A stretch of DNA of 64,000 nucleotides from Stereum hirsutum FP-91666 SS1 (lineage: Eukaryota; Basidiomycota; Agaricomycetes; Russulales; Stereaceae). Of the stretch, positions 51,542-63,398 are shown in pieces (positions within the stretch are counted from its first letter, which is position 1; every line of letters starts with the position of its first letter). Where the stretch lies: the NCBI RefSeq assembly GCF_000264905.1, contig NW_006763139.1, forward strand, positions 908,313 to 972,312, in the 5' to 3' direction. A model generated the notes under the pieces. That model did not search any database, was not told the origin of the DNA, and saw only the letters and a program-made list of their open reading frames with translations. The position numbers and the translations under genes were made by a program.

Positions 51542-53458
51542 CTAGTCGTCCTTCGGCTCCTCCTTGATCGCTTTAGGCTGGCCCTTGCCTGCGCCGGGCG
51601 CGGCGGCGGTGGTGGTGAGGGCGACGATGGTGCCACCTGCACCTGCAGCGGGGGCGGAGGTCGTGGGGTTCTTGGGCTCTTTCCGCTTGCCGTGCTTGTC
51701 CATACGTCTGCCGCGGTGAGATTCCGCTGGGTATTCGCAGGGCTGGTTACGCACTCGACACGGCCTGTTCGTACATTCACGGGTGGCACCATGAGCAAAG
51801 GTCCGACACGAAATGTTGGGAGCGGGGAAGAAGAAGAGGAGAAGAAGAAGAAAAGGAGAAAAGACACGCACTTGCAGACCTGTCCCGTCGCCGGATTCCC
51901 CTCCAAACACTTAAACTTCCTCTTCCTACAGAAAAAACACGCAATGGAGATCTGCGTCCCCGGCGTCCTCCTCTGCTTCCTCCTCGGACCGTCCCCATCC
52001 AGATCGACCACGCTCGACGCTCCATCGTGGATGATCTGCAACGGCGAATGCGCCCGGATCGCATTCACGTCGATCCGCCCCGAGGGCAGGTTCATCGGCG
52101 AGCCGTCGTCGTCGTAGTCCTGATAGTACGAGTACTCGCGCGAGTGGGAGTGGGAGTGGGGGTACGAGCTGCCTGATCCTGACGGGTGGCGTGAACGCTT
52201 ATGCGGGTTCGCGTTCGATGAGGTCGGATACGGGTTTGCCCCTCTTTGGTGGTGCTGAGGCAGGGGCGTCGACGACGCGTGGCGGTATCCCGGGGACTGT
52301 GAGCGATAATAAATGTTCGCTGGGGGTGCGCGCGTTGACATATCGTCGAGAACGAGGACGGACGACGTGCCCCCGCCTCCGCTGCCGGGCTTTTTGTCGT
52401 AATGGAGGAAGTAAGAAGCGGAGGGACGGCGCTCGTCTGGGGGATGGCGGCTATTGGGAGGCGGGGAACGATAGAACGGATCGACCTCGTATTCATCCCG
52501 ACTGCGTTTGTTCGGACGGGAGGGGTATGGGTGGTGGTGGTAGTTGTGATGATTGTGGTGGTGGTTCGAGTAGCCGTACTCTGGCCCGGGGGAGAATAAT
52601 TCGCGGTCGGGAGTGGGGGAGAGCGAGGGTGTGGGCGATTGTCTGGCTGCGGCGGCGGCAGCTTCGGCCGCTTGTGCTGCTTTGCGTTTCACGGCCTCTT
52701 CGTAGGCCGCGATCTGTTGCTTGGTCCACTCGACAGGACGAAGAGTGAACGTCATGGGGCGGTCGGGCTGACACGGTGTCCAGGAAGACACGGTGGCGCA
52801 ATAAGAGAGAAATGATGACCGTATTAGATGAATTATATCAAGAAGAATATAGCAAGGGAAGTCCTCACCTTGACCGAAGGAGGCTCACACTCTTCGTCAG
52901 AATCGTCCGAGTCAATAAAAGACGCTTCTCTCGATGAAAACGGCTAGAAGAACGAATATCCGGGTCAGTTCGGGGAAACGGTCGGGGAGACGCTTGAGCC
53001 CTTGTTGCGGACACGAAACGAAAAGAGAACGGAGACCGACCGTGCTGGAAGAGGCTTGCTGTGGTTTTGAGTGATGATGCATGACGGAGCTCGTCGCAGA
53101 ACTGGACGATCCGGACGCATTGGCACACGCGTCGCAATGCGCCGAGGTAGGCGAAGCACGGGACGGTGGCTGCTTCGCGCTGACACTGACACCAGGATGA
53201 AGCGAAGCCTGGATTGACGCATCCCGGTGTACATTTACACGCATTAGAAGCAGACATGAATCATTATTTGGTGGCCGAAAGAGAGAGGGAGAGGGAGGGT
53301 GGGGAGGGTGTCAAGGTGGAGAGCGCCCAACATTCAAAGCGCAAGAAAACAAGTTCCGGTGAGAATGTGTCAGCGGAAAAAGCAGATGAGCTGGAACTGA
53401 CCATAGGAGGGGTATCCGGCCTGGAGGTCGACCTCGAGTAGGATTCGGAAGAAGCCAT
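51542..53458 (-). CDS. Zn2Cys6 transcription factor, zinc cluster near C-terminus
   Basis: The binuclear cluster reads CFFCRKRKFKC, ten residues, C, two residues, C, six residues, C. The intron at about 51772-51878 cuts it between VCK and PCRVRNQPCEYP. Spacing C-2-C-6-C-10-C-2-C-6-C is canonical for GAL4-type factors. Upstream is a long disordered region rich in His, Ser, Pro, Tyr and Arg (NHHHNHHNYHHHPYP, SHSHSREYSYYQDYDDD). After the cluster is a basic region and a short acidic end, KEEPKDD. I start at MASSESYSRSTSRP (53458) because it joins in phase zero to ASLHPGVSV and looks protein-like, but the donor GTTTTC is weak. The alternative start is ATG 53244. Targets unknown. Confidence 0.75.
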
Positions 53459-54316
53459 GGGGAGGAAGGGGCGGGGATGCAGCACGGGGAGATGGATGAG
53501 GGAGGGAAGGAAGGAAGACGGGGAGAGAGGAACGAGTTCGCCGTACCAGGTTTGTCTAACTTCCCACGCTCCGATCACGCGGCGAATTGGCCGGAAGCAA
53601 ATCGCCGGATTTTCTTGCTTTGTTGGGCCACCGTGTCCAAAACCCTGTCTCTCTCCTCCTTGCCACCTCCTTCTTGCTTTTTGTCGTCGTTTTTGAGCAT
53701 CATGTAATAGAGACCGGTATCGCACCGTCACCGCTATCCGCCCTCACAGCTTACCCGTCAAGGTGCGCACCATCAGCTCTGCTCAGGAGGCTATGATGTT
53801 TAGCGACCGCATTGCCATCCAGTTGTTCTCTTTCGGGATGAAGAGTAGAAGCCGCACTCGGGGTGCTTCGATGGTAACAAGTCACTGTGTATAGAGGTCG
53901 GACATGACGGTGCGGCTCAATATGGTACGTCTGTCGTTCAGCTACCATCCCCCATCATGTACATCGGAAGATCCCTCTAGTTCTCGGATTAGAGACGATA
54001 ATCTATCTTGTACAACAAGCGTATGTTCATGTACATGATCCTCAAATCGATCATGATTCCCTATATCCATCGTGTGGAGAGCGATGAGAATGTTGTGTAC
54101 AGTCTTATGAGTATGACGTGCACGACCCACTCGTGTACACATCGCACAGATCCATGGATATTGGGCCTCCCTTTGCCACCACACAAAATCAACACCATCC
54201 AGCCCCGTCTATCATGGTCCACTCAAATCAAGCTACCCACTTCGATGCTCGAATCCCGGTTAGCCTCCTCTTCCCTGCACATGGTCATCATTCTAGACGC
54301 CGGCCAACATCGCCAT
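53459..54316. other. Intergenic, no gene seen
   Basis: This is the promoter side of the transcription factor gene. The short overlapping ORFs here show no conserved features. Confidence 0.5.
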
Positions 54317-55180
54317 CGCTCTCCCCCTCCCGCCGGTCCCGTCGTTCACAGCTCATGACCTCCTGAAACCTCAATATTTGATGCCCACGGGAAGTTCCTG
54401 CCCACTCGACTGTCCTGGTCTCTTATTCTCAGAGCCTCATCTGGCGAAGTGTCTTCGTCTGACCGAACCGTTCAAGATTTCGTTACGATGTGATTTCTGC
54501 CGGTGGATGAAGAACACCCCAATTCGCCGCACACATCTCTTATCGCACCGAGTTTTTCCTCGTCAAATACACACCACCTCTCCCAGCTGAATAGTCTTGC
54601 CTCGTCCGTCTCGTCTCGTCATGCGGCAATGTCGACATCTGGAAAAGGCGTCCTCCAACTATACTCACTCAGGAAAATCAAGACGCAGTTTGAGATCTAG
54701 GACTACTCAGTATTCATCCAGGGATATGAACGAAGTCGCTCCCTCCCGCCGATCCTGTCGTTCACAGCTCTGAGTCCATGCACCATGACCTGAAAAAAAC
54801 TTCAAGATTTGATGTCCCTGCACTCGCCTGTCCTGGTCCCTTACCAGCCTGAGTCCTCGGAGCAGCGTTCGTGCGGAGTGATCTGGCGAAGAGTCTCCTC
54901 CATGTTTGAGAGTTCGTTGTGATACACCTTACTGCACCGAGTTTTTCCTCGTTTAATGTGCATAACTCTCACAGATGGATAGTCTTGTCATGGCTAGAGA
55001 ATATCCCCCAACTAACCGAATCATTTGAGGTCTCGTTATGATGTGCTCGCTGCCGGAGGATGAGGAACGCCATTAATTCACCGCAGATATTTCCTCTGAT
55101 GTCCACCCGTCTCACGACTGGCTCTTCGTCCATCATGTCATGCGGCGGTCGACATCCGGAACGTCCATCGCCCTCCAACT
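54317..55180. repeat. Diverged, rearranged tandem duplication (two units)
   Basis: Unit A (54317-54660) and unit B (54737-55180) share many blocks. These include CTCCCTCCCGCCG with GTCGTTCACAGCTC, ATTTGATG, TGTCCTGGTC, ATCTGGCGAAG, GCACCGAGTTTTTCCTCGT, ATAGTCTTG, CTGCCGG(T/A)GGATGA(A/G)GAAC, ATGCGGC with GTCGACATC, and CTCCAACT. Block order is not identical: the CTGCCGG block precedes the GCACCGAG block in A but follows it in B. Neither unit has an intact ORF. It is an old duplication, possibly of a mobile or gene-derived fragment. Confidence 0.7.
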
Positions 55181-55993
55181 AATCGTGGGCGAGCCTGTGA
55201 TGCTGACCCTTACTTACGGAGCTGTGGATTCAGGACTAGAAACTATCCGGGGAATGAGTGAACGCATGGTTTGAGTATAAGGGAATTTAGACTGTAGAGT
55301 GACTGATTGGACATCACGGCGCAGGACTCGTCCTTAACAAACTGTACCTGGCTGACGCATGGTACATACTACGGGCTGAACATGGCGCAGTAAGGAACGC
55401 AAAGGGGGTTATTTACGAGAAGTACGTGAAGTGGGATGACAAGGGCGCAACCGCAGGCTCTTGTAACGGCGACGATAGCCATTTATTTGGTGTTTACAAG
55501 CGGTGTGGCGCAGTGTGGCGAGGACTGCTGTCAGGGGGATGCCATGACGACGAGCGGGGCAAATATGAAACACGGTGCAATTTGGGCGCAATTAAGTCGG
55601 ACGGCGAGAAGGATACCGGAGTGTGTGACATATTCAAGTGCTTGGTTGCGCGGCTGATGGAAGAGAAAATAAGAGACAATGGAGTGTGAGAAACGTCGAA
55701 CAAAGTCGAGCACTACGGCATTGGTCAGCAGCAGTCGAGCTCTCGTCTAACATTCTGCAGCACGTCTTGTTCGTCCACGCTCATTCCACATTCTGGCTTT
55801 TCTTTGAGACTTTAAAGTGTCGCCGTTCCACCGACTGTCCCTTTGGGCCCGCCCAAGGCCCCGGCGAAGCGCCGACGCGCCGTCGAGTTCAGAAGCCGTC
55901 CGGTTCTCGACCTCCGCCGTCTCGCTGCCCAGGAACGGCGCTCTGCCCTTTCCTCAACGCACCCGTAGCTGCTCCATAACGAGCCCTTCCGCC
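55181..55993. other. Intergenic, RIC8 promoter region
   Basis: ORFs of 60-110 codons on both strands overlap each other without conserved composition. The 150 bp before the RIC8 ATG are GC-rich. No gene or RNA is supported here. Confidence 0.5.
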
Positions 55994-58275
55994 ATGCCTT
56001 CCCTCGTCGCGTCCTACGACGAGCTCGCTCCGTCGGCCACCGCTCTCCAGGTCGCCGCCGTCCTCTGCTCCATCGCCCAAGGTATCTCCCTTTCCTTCCT
56101 GCAGCCCTGATCTGCGCCTTGACGTCGCGCTTTGACCGCTCTCCACCTGCCGGCATTCAAAGCTTAACGCGACACTGACCATCTTCCTCCCTCTTTCCAG
56201 CCTCGCCATTCTCTATCGACACCGACGACCGCACGAGACTAATCTCCCTCATACTCGACGACCTTAATTCCCCAAGAATATCCACCGGCGAGAGCAGGCT
56301 CTCCCTACGAGGTGCGACACCTATCCCTCCTCCTAATGCACAGCTTCACACCCCTAACAAATTTCCACACTAGATGCCTCGCTAGCCCTCTCCGCCCTCA
56401 AATCCCTGGGCAAACACCCCGCCGGCGCCGCCGCCCTCGCGACCCCCGAAAACCTGTCCGCCCTGCTCGCCCTCACCCGAACGCTCCAAGGCGACTTTGA
56501 AGCGTGCTGCGAAGCACTCCGCTGTATCGCCAATACCCTCCTGCTCATCGAAGGCGCTAGGACGACATGGATCGGGCCCCAAGTCCGCGGTGGTGAACCC
56601 AGCGTTCAACTCCTCGAGAAATCCTCCTCCCCAGACTTCCTCTTCCTCGCCTCCCGCATCCTCTTCCTCTGCACCGCCTCCTCCGCCCACGCCGCCTCTT
56701 TCATCATCTCCCTCATCGAGGACAAACCGTCCCCGTCCTCCGGCCGGTCCGCCTCCATCGTCGACATTATCTCCTCCCGTCTCGACCTCCTCACCACCGC
56801 CATCCTCGGCGGCGTCAAGATGTCCAAAGAGGCGATGACCGACCTCCTCAAGTTCACCTTCAACCTCCTCGCGCATTATCCGAAACTGGTCGACTGTGAT
56901 AAGGTCACGGATCTGGGGGCCGGCGAGGGAAAGGTCATGGGAGAGTATTGGAGTGATAGGTTGGACGGGTGCGTTCCTCTTTAAATGATTTAGTATCCCC
57001 ACATAAACTCATACGTTCAATGTACTATAGGATTCTACCACCGCTAATACGCGCGTTCAACACCCTCCCACCGACCTTCCCCTCCCCGCTCGCACCCCCC
57101 CTCACGCACATCATCCACTCCCTCATCACAACCCCCATAACGCCCCACCTGCACAACCTCTGGTTCCCCCCAGATCTCCCCACTTCTCCTGCTTCTTCTA
57201 CCTCTTCTGGTAACAGCCACAGCCACAGCCGCAAATCCACCTCCACCCCCGCCTCGACTCACCAATCCCCCACCATCCCCTCCGACTCCCTCCCCCGGGA
57301 TTCCAACTCCAACTCCAACTCCACCTTCAACCCCAACCCCAGCACCAACCCGACCTCCCCGAAACTCGAGCCCGCAAAACCCGGCGCGCTCGACCGTGCT
57401 CTAAACCTCCTCAACAACGCCGGCCGCCGCATGTCTTCCCGTCCCACCTCCCCCATGCCCGGCCATGGAACCGCACACTTCGACACCCTCCAACGCGCCT
57501 ACGATCTCTTCGAACTCTCACTCGCACATCATCTCCCAGGCACGATAGACCCGGACTCTCCCTCCGTCATCGCCTCCTTCAAATCCCTCGCCTCCACGAA
57601 CCCTACCGCGCCCGACTCGCTCGACGACGCCCTAACACCCCTCACCATGTTGCTCGTCAAATGTGCTTTGGCGGATATGGGTGCTAGGAGGAGATTGGCG
57701 GGCTGGTTGTTGCCGAGGGGGGTGGAGGAGAGGAGGGGCGAGGCGTTGGAGAGTCGGGGGGATACGCTGGGACGGTGTTTGAGGTTGATGGGGAGTGTGA
57801 GGTGGCAGAGGATGAAGGATGCGGTTGGGGAGATGTTGTTTGTTGTTTGTGATTCGGATCGTGAGTTCTCTTGCCTCTTTCTTTCTCCTTGTATATGTGG
57901 GTGCTGACTTTTTTTTTGGGGGGGGAAGCATCGCAACTCTCGGCTCAAGTAGGTTACGGCAACGTCGCCGGCTTCCTCTTCAACAAAGGCGTCCTCTCCG
58001 CCCCCGCTCCTCTTCCCGGTAGCGGCTCCACCTCCTCGTCCACCCCTGGCGGCGGCGCATCCATAACCGAGCTCGCCGACGACGAGCACATTAACCCGAT
58101 CACGGGCAGGGTCGAGAGGGAGGCTGATAGGCGGAATACGGCGATGGAGGAGATGACGGAGGAGGAGAAAGAGGCCGAGGCGGAGAAGTTGTTTTATTTG
58201 TTTGATAGGCTGGAGAAGAGCGGGGCGTTGAGTCCGAGCCAGAATCCGGTGAGGAGGGCGATGCAGAATATGTGA
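55994..58275 (+). CDS. RIC8: RIC8 (synembryn), chaperone and exchange factor for G-alpha subunits
   Basis: RIC8 folds and activates heterotrimeric G-alpha proteins and controls growth, mating and asexual development in filamentous fungi. The start MPSLVASYDELAPSATALQV leads into armadillo-like helical repeats (SALKSLGKHPAGAAALATPE, EACCEALRCIANTLLLIEG, LDLLTTAILGGVKMSKEAM, DLLKFTFNLLAHYPKLV). A Ser/Asn/Pro-rich insertion of about 100 residues interrupts the middle (near 57180-57480). The C-terminal part holds VGYGNVAGFLFNKGVL, then NPITGRVEREADRR and MTEEEKEAEAEKLFYLFDRL, the family's hallmark near the end. About 650 residues over six exons. RIC8 is absent from budding yeast, consistent with a filamentous basidiomycete. 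A very GC-rich coding strand explains long antisense ORFs. Confidence 0.92.
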
Positions 58276-58907
58276 GCTTGGGAGCTGGAGGGCGGTAAGT
58301 TATTTCAGGGGTGGAGAGAACTGAGGTTAATTTATGCCGGTGCATGTTGGAGTGTGTGTGTGTGTATGTCCATGTCCACTTGTAACGGAGATTGCATGTT
58401 GCATGTGCTTTACCACTTTCCCACCCAATTCGCCCTATGTTGTTTGATTTCTTGGTTGATTACTTATAATTATGCTGACGACGACGAGAGACGACGATGA
58501 CGAGACCCTATACCGATTATCTATGCTCCGTGGGAGGGCACGCACGCCGGACACGTTGGCCCTCCTTCTCTCTTCCTCCTCTCTTTCTCTTTCTCGCCTC
58601 CGTCTCATTGATCTTGACTCTTTCTCTCCCATCCAATCCAATCCAAACTCATTCTCATTCTCATCTCATCATTTCCATTCTCATCATCTACTTACATACG
58701 AGACCTCGTGACTCTATACGTTCATTTTAATGCCTGCCTTTCTTAACTTCTTCGTTCTGGCTCGGTGTTTGTTTGATACTTCAGTATTCAATATTCAATG
58801 CACATAGTATTCTGTAATGTAATCCATTTCTTTCGAATTCAATGCACTGATCATTGCCAGATTGCCGTCTCCCTCGAGTTCTGTCAACGATTGCTATACT
58901 GGTAGTA
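58276..58907. other. Intergenic with short tandem-type direct repeats
   Basis: This lies downstream of RIC8. A block at about 58663-58757 (CATCTCATCATTTCCATTCT, then TCTACTTACATACGAG, then TTAATGCCTGCCTTTC) recurs at about 59070-59150 with a few differences. No gene is supported. Confidence 0.55.
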
Positions 58908-59080
58908 GCTCTCAACCACGACATCGTCCACCAACCTTTCGAAAGCAGACACCATGCCATCCGTGATCCTGCACTTCCTCAGGTGTATCCTCTTCAAACG
59001 GAAACCGGATCGCGTCTGAATCTTCCTTTGTTCCAAGACATACTGGAGGTCCTCCCAGAACCACTGGCCCTCATCTCATC
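58908..59080 (-). pseudogene. Duplicated C-terminal fragment of the F-box gene
   Basis: On the minus strand this encodes WFWEDLQYVLEQRK, then a diverged segment, then LKRIHLRKCRITDGMVSAFE followed by RLVDDVVVE. That closely matches the end of the F-box gene (59725-59935). The frame is open across the fragment, but it lacks the rest of the gene and has no start. It lies about 0.8 kb beyond the parent's 3' end. It appears to be a partial duplication associated with the direct repeats at 58663 and 59070. Confidence 0.8.
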
Positions 59081-59724
59081 TCATCATCTACTTACGAGGC
59101 TCGTGACTCTTATTTTAATGCCTGCCTTTCTCAACTTCTTCGTTCTGCCAGTAGACCATGTTTGAACCAATGTACATCGCCTTTTCCCGATGTACATGCA
59201 AGAAACCATGATGAATAAATGTTTGAGTCTAGATTTACCAAAGTATAAATTGAGTGTAGACTCAGTTTAATCTCGTCAATTTCTCGGTGTGCATTCATGC
59301 ATGGATCCATAGATTTTTGTCCGATCCATGTATGCTGAGGGGGCTTGAAGGCCATTCACAACCTCTTCAAAGTGACGCCGTGGCCACCTCGGCCCTAGCA
59401 TGTTCAACGCCAAGTGTCTTCTCGCCTTTCCGCCAATTTTCAGTGAGGCCTGTCTTCCAGCCAACCTGTGAGAATCGTATCGGGGATGGCCCGGGTGCTA
59501 GATTGGAATGTACATTCGTGGATACGCAGATGAAACCTCAATGACTATTCAATGTACATACAATCATGGAGGTCGTGATTCGAGTTATGTAACATCTCTA
59601 AAATGGTAATGATAACATGTAGTGATTCACATTGGATCAAACATGGTCTAATGCAATGCAGCAGTGTTCTTTCAAATTCTATCCACAACGCCAGCTCATC
59701 AAATTCCAAGCAAGCCCAATGTCC
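59081..59724. other. Intergenic, 3' of the F-box gene
   Basis: Besides the second copy of the direct repeat at about 59070-59150, I see no gene here. Short ORFs are not convincing. Confidence 0.5.
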
Positions 59725-61661
59725 TCACTGCCAATCCCCACACTTATCGCAGTCCTCGACCACGACATCTTCCACCAACCTTTCGAATGCAGATACCATC
59801 CCATCCGTGATCCTGCACTTCCTCAAGTGTATCCTCCTGAGACGATGGTTGTATCGCATCTTCCTTTGTTCCAGAACATACTGGAGGTCCTCCCAGAACC
59901 ACTGGCCCTCGTCTCGACTGTCGTCCCTTGTGTAGGCGTACGCTGGTCGAACTCGATATCTGGATCTCCCTACGTCCGGTCGTGGTTTCGGCTTCACCAA
60001 GTCAGAAACGCAATCAAACTCGATAGACTCAAGGGATGTAACAACCCCTCGTCGTCGACATCCTCCCCTCTCGACAACAGATCCAGCGCAGCGACAAAAT
60101 AAGGCGACGTCCTATGTCCGAGCCTGAGCCTCCGCACGCGTCGCATCCGCCCAAACAGCTCTATCCAATACCGTGGACTTTTCGCGGTGATGCTATGCCG
60201 CAGATGGACCTCTTCGACGTCGGACGCTATGGAGGAACAAATGATGCCGAAGAACCCTTTTTGGATCGTTTCGGGAAACATGGTTTTGGATAGTGTTTGT
60301 ATGACGGTCGTTGTCTCGAGGGTCAAGCATGGACTGATACTGACCCCGAGTTCTCTGCGAGCTTGACCGTGACGATCCTTCGGGGTCGTAGTCGAAAGGA
60401 TGCTATAGGAGGACCGCATCGGGTCTGCCTTGACAAGCCATGCTGGTTGATCAGAGCGCGTAGATGCATAGTATTCGGTGATATGGTCAGCCAGGAGACG
60501 AGTGAGCGCAGAGAAGTCATCGATCTTGCATCCCTGCAACGATAACTTCATGCTCGTCGAGCTCGAAAACCTCAACGCTCGGAGGAATGCCACGCAGTCC
60601 CCCACATCGCTGTACAGCGTCAAATGGCGGAGGTTTTCGAGATACGGCGCCGGCTTTCTTTCCATCATCAGGGATCGGCCAGGAGGTATCACGATATGAA
60701 GGTTCAACCTCTCGAGCAAGGGCATCTTCCTCAACCCTTCCACGACCATCTCGAGCGTCGGAAGCGACGAGGGCATCTTCGTTTTGTACACCTCGCTCCC
60801 ATAGTTCGGATAATGCACCGAAAGGTCCTTGATCGTAGGGCTCAGCAGCTTCGATCCCCGACGCCATGGTGGCTCGAATCCACCCAGTTTCAGGCGCCTC
60901 AGGTTCGCCGGAACGCGATTGGAGAAAAGGTTCCGCGGGAGAGGCCACAAGTAGCCATGGTTGCGTGTAGCGTGTACGCGAAGAGCCAAGTCCTCGAGAA
61001 GTGTTGGCGGGTCGGTATATGTTTCAAGTATGTCGTAGATATCGTGCTCGCCATGGATGGCGAGCGAGGCAACGCGGGAGATGTGTGGGGCGACGATCCT
61101 GGCGAGAGGATGTTTCGCCTGGACGTAGTTGACGATTTCAAGAGGCTGGGGACCGTCGTGGGTTGGGATAGCGCCATGATAAGGTATCGATCCGATATAC
61201 AGAGGCGCGCTCCCCGCTCGCTCGAGCATCTCATCGATCCAGTCTCGGTTTTTCCACGCACCGATATCGCACGACCACAGCGATGCATCACCGAGCGCAA
61301 TCTCTCTCCAGCGACTGCACACATGCGTCACATTCGTCCATCTCAGACAATCTGAGCCAGCCCCATCGCCAGTGCTCGTAGAATTCGGTGAATGCATATA
61401 TAGATCGCGTAAGATGGTAAAGATGCCATTCAAGATCTCGGTGGGTATCGCGCCAAAGGTCGAGGCGGCATTGAACTGCTTTCGAGCTGGCAGCTGCTCG
61501 TCGGTGGTCTGGAGGATGATCCGGGCGAGATCTTTCCTCTGCTGCGCACGGCTCGAGGCTTGAGATCCCATCGATATTTCCCTAGAGTCCTCGTATGCGA
61601 GTGCTGCCTTTAAAACGGGGATATCAGCACCTGAGTCGGGTTGAGGTTGTTCAGATTCCAT
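59725..61661 (-). pseudogene. F-box/LRR-type protein, frameshifted near the C-terminus
   Basis: F-box proteins link substrates to SCF ubiquitin ligases. Starting at ATG 61661 (MESEQPQPDSGADIPVLKAA), the uninterrupted ORF runs 555 codons to 59994. The F-box is FGAIPTEILNGIFTIL with LRWTNVTHVCSRWREIALGD and ASLWSCDIG. Degenerate leucine-rich repeats follow (LRRLKLGGFEPPW, LENLRHLTLYSDVGDCV, RRVRRLRLGHRTSPYF). Near 60033-60035 the natural continuation LESIEFDCVSDLVKPKPRP lies in another frame, restored by one extra base in the CCC run. It continues through WFWEDLQYVLEQRK to a stop at 59725. No plausible intron explains the switch. Either this allele is recently broken, or the base is a sequencing error. 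Such F-box families are expanded in Agaricomycetes. Confidence 0.75.
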
Positions 61662-62153
61662 GTCGAGTTCGGTGCCTTTGGTAGTAGATGACAATAATCA
61701 GTCAGTGATCCAGTAGAAAAGTAAGGACAACATAACTAGTACGACGAAGTGGACGTACGGTTGTGGGGAGGTGAACGAGCGCAAGGGCAGGAAGCCTCAT
61801 GTTCTCCCGCCGGAAACGGTTTCTACAGGATATTAAACATTTGCTTCGACTTCACACGACTCGTGTGTGGCGCTCGCTTATTTCATTGATAATCGACACA
61901 AGGTCGTTACTAGCCCCAGAAGTTGGTGTGTTGTTCAACTTGAAGAGGACCCTGGCAGGGCAAGCGTTGGTCGGCCCATAGTTGGTATCAGTGAGCCGTG
62001 GTCGTCCAGAAAAGTGTGAAAGCATGTTGAATACGAGGCATCAAAGAAAGTATACAAGGTCCCACGAGACCTACAACAATATCCTATCCGTACGCCGAAC
62101 AAATAAGGAAAACTGTCCGCCTTGGAAACGCTTGGGTGGGACACCGTCCAAAA
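61662..62153. other. Intergenic, F-box promoter and 3' end of the next gene
   Basis: This 492-bp stretch holds the F-box gene's promoter and the 3' untranslated region of the unknown gene upstream. Nothing else is recognised. Confidence 0.5.
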
Positions 62154-63398
62154 TTACCAGAGCACTGAGCCATAGGTCGCACTACAAATAAATATTTGTC
62201 AGATGCATAACACGAAGTTGCTATATACTTACGATTCATCTCTACCAAAATCTATCCTGTCAAGCTCGGAAGGATCGAGGGTATGCCCATCAAGAGGCCA
62301 GAAAGGCAACGATTCCATTAGAGACAGGTTATGAAACCTATGAAGTAGAATGCCCATGTCTCTTGGTTGGCTACCGTTCAATGAGAGTAAATGGGCGCTT
62401 ACCCTAAGAAGTCTTCGGCGTCTTCAAGCACCGCGGAAGAGTTATCGGTGATAGCGGACGTTTCGATAGCCGTAGAGGTGCAAGCTTGGGTGCTTCAAGT
62501 ACGAGTAATATAAGTCGCGCATGATAGAGTAATATGTATCAATGTAGTTGCTCACCTTGAAGTCGAATCAGTAGAACCTCTTCCTGTGTCCTCTCCGGCG
62601 GCAGGACGTGCCAACATCGCGGAACTAAACAGCAATAATGATCAGAGAGCAGAAGAGAGGGGATCCCTGAGCACATACATCTGCTCCGTCTCCAACTCTC
62701 CACGTTCCCATGCATCCCTCATCTTCAAAACGTCGTCTCCCTCCATCCTCCAGTTGATAAACTTAGCCCACAACGAGAGACTGAGACTCCTCGAGATAGC
62801 GCCGTCCTTGACGAGCCTTCCAAGGACCTTTGCACGGCTCTGAACATGCGGATCAGAGGATACAAATATGTCCCGGAAGCTACGGGCACGACGCTTGTCC
62901 AAGGAGCTCGAAGAAAGAGATGGTGTCGGTGAAGATGGAACTATTGGGCGTTTAACGGTACGGCGTGGCTGAGCATGAATTCCGAGAACACGGTGTGTGT
63001 GATTCTTGATGTACTCGTTGACTCTCTGTTCAGACCGAAAAGAGTGGGCGAGTAGACGTGCGGATGGTCAGGATGGAACCGAGCGATGTAACACAAGGAC
63101 ATGACGAAAGGACAGTGGGGCACCTTTGTCATTCTCTTCCTACGATCATCGCAGTGGCCATCATCCGGAGACATGAACTGGGATAGGAAAGCGTCGACGG
63201 TAACCCGTTTCCAAGCTGAGCGGGCGGACCCGTCATTCGAGGAAGGCCCGTTGCGGATGCAATCATCGAGCCATGTCCTCTCGTCGGGCTTCATGCGCTG
63301 TCGGCGGACTTCCTTGTCCTTCGACGTGGCAGTCGGTATCGAGATAGGCAAAGATAGGTAGGATCATAGAGACATACCGTGGGCATTTTGAACGCCAT
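62154..63398 (-). CDS. Unknown multi-exon protein, about 288 residues
   Basis: I do not recognise this protein. Seven exons join in frame with GT-AG introns. The first is MAFKMPT (from 63398), then DKEVRRQRMKPDERTWLDDC, and SARSAWKRVTVDAFLSQFMS to DDRRKRMTK. Next come RVNEYIKNHTHRVLGIHAQP, a Ser-rich linker, RRARSFRDIFVSSDPHVQSR, AKVLGRLVKDGAISRSLSLS, and LWAKFINWRMEGDDVLKMRD. A Thr/Ser-rich part is followed by FHNLSLMESLPFWPLDGHTL, DPSELDRIDFGRDESATYGS and the final VLW before the stop. It is a basic, helical protein with a low-complexity linker and no signal or membrane segment. No homeodomain (WFxNxR) or zinc motif is present. Likely lineage-specific. Confidence 0.65.

Noticed and set aside
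52191..52748. Plus-strand 185-codon ORF
   Set aside because: It is antisense to the disordered region of the Zn2Cys6 factor. The composition is Arg/Gly-rich without motifs.
56382..57002. 206-codon minus-strand Gly/Glu-rich ORF
   Set aside because: It is antisense to RIC8 exons. High GC content and biased codons keep this frame open.
62154..63398. Possible homeodomain mating-type gene
   Set aside because: The basic helical character suggested it, but there is no WFxNxR homeodomain core in the spliced protein.
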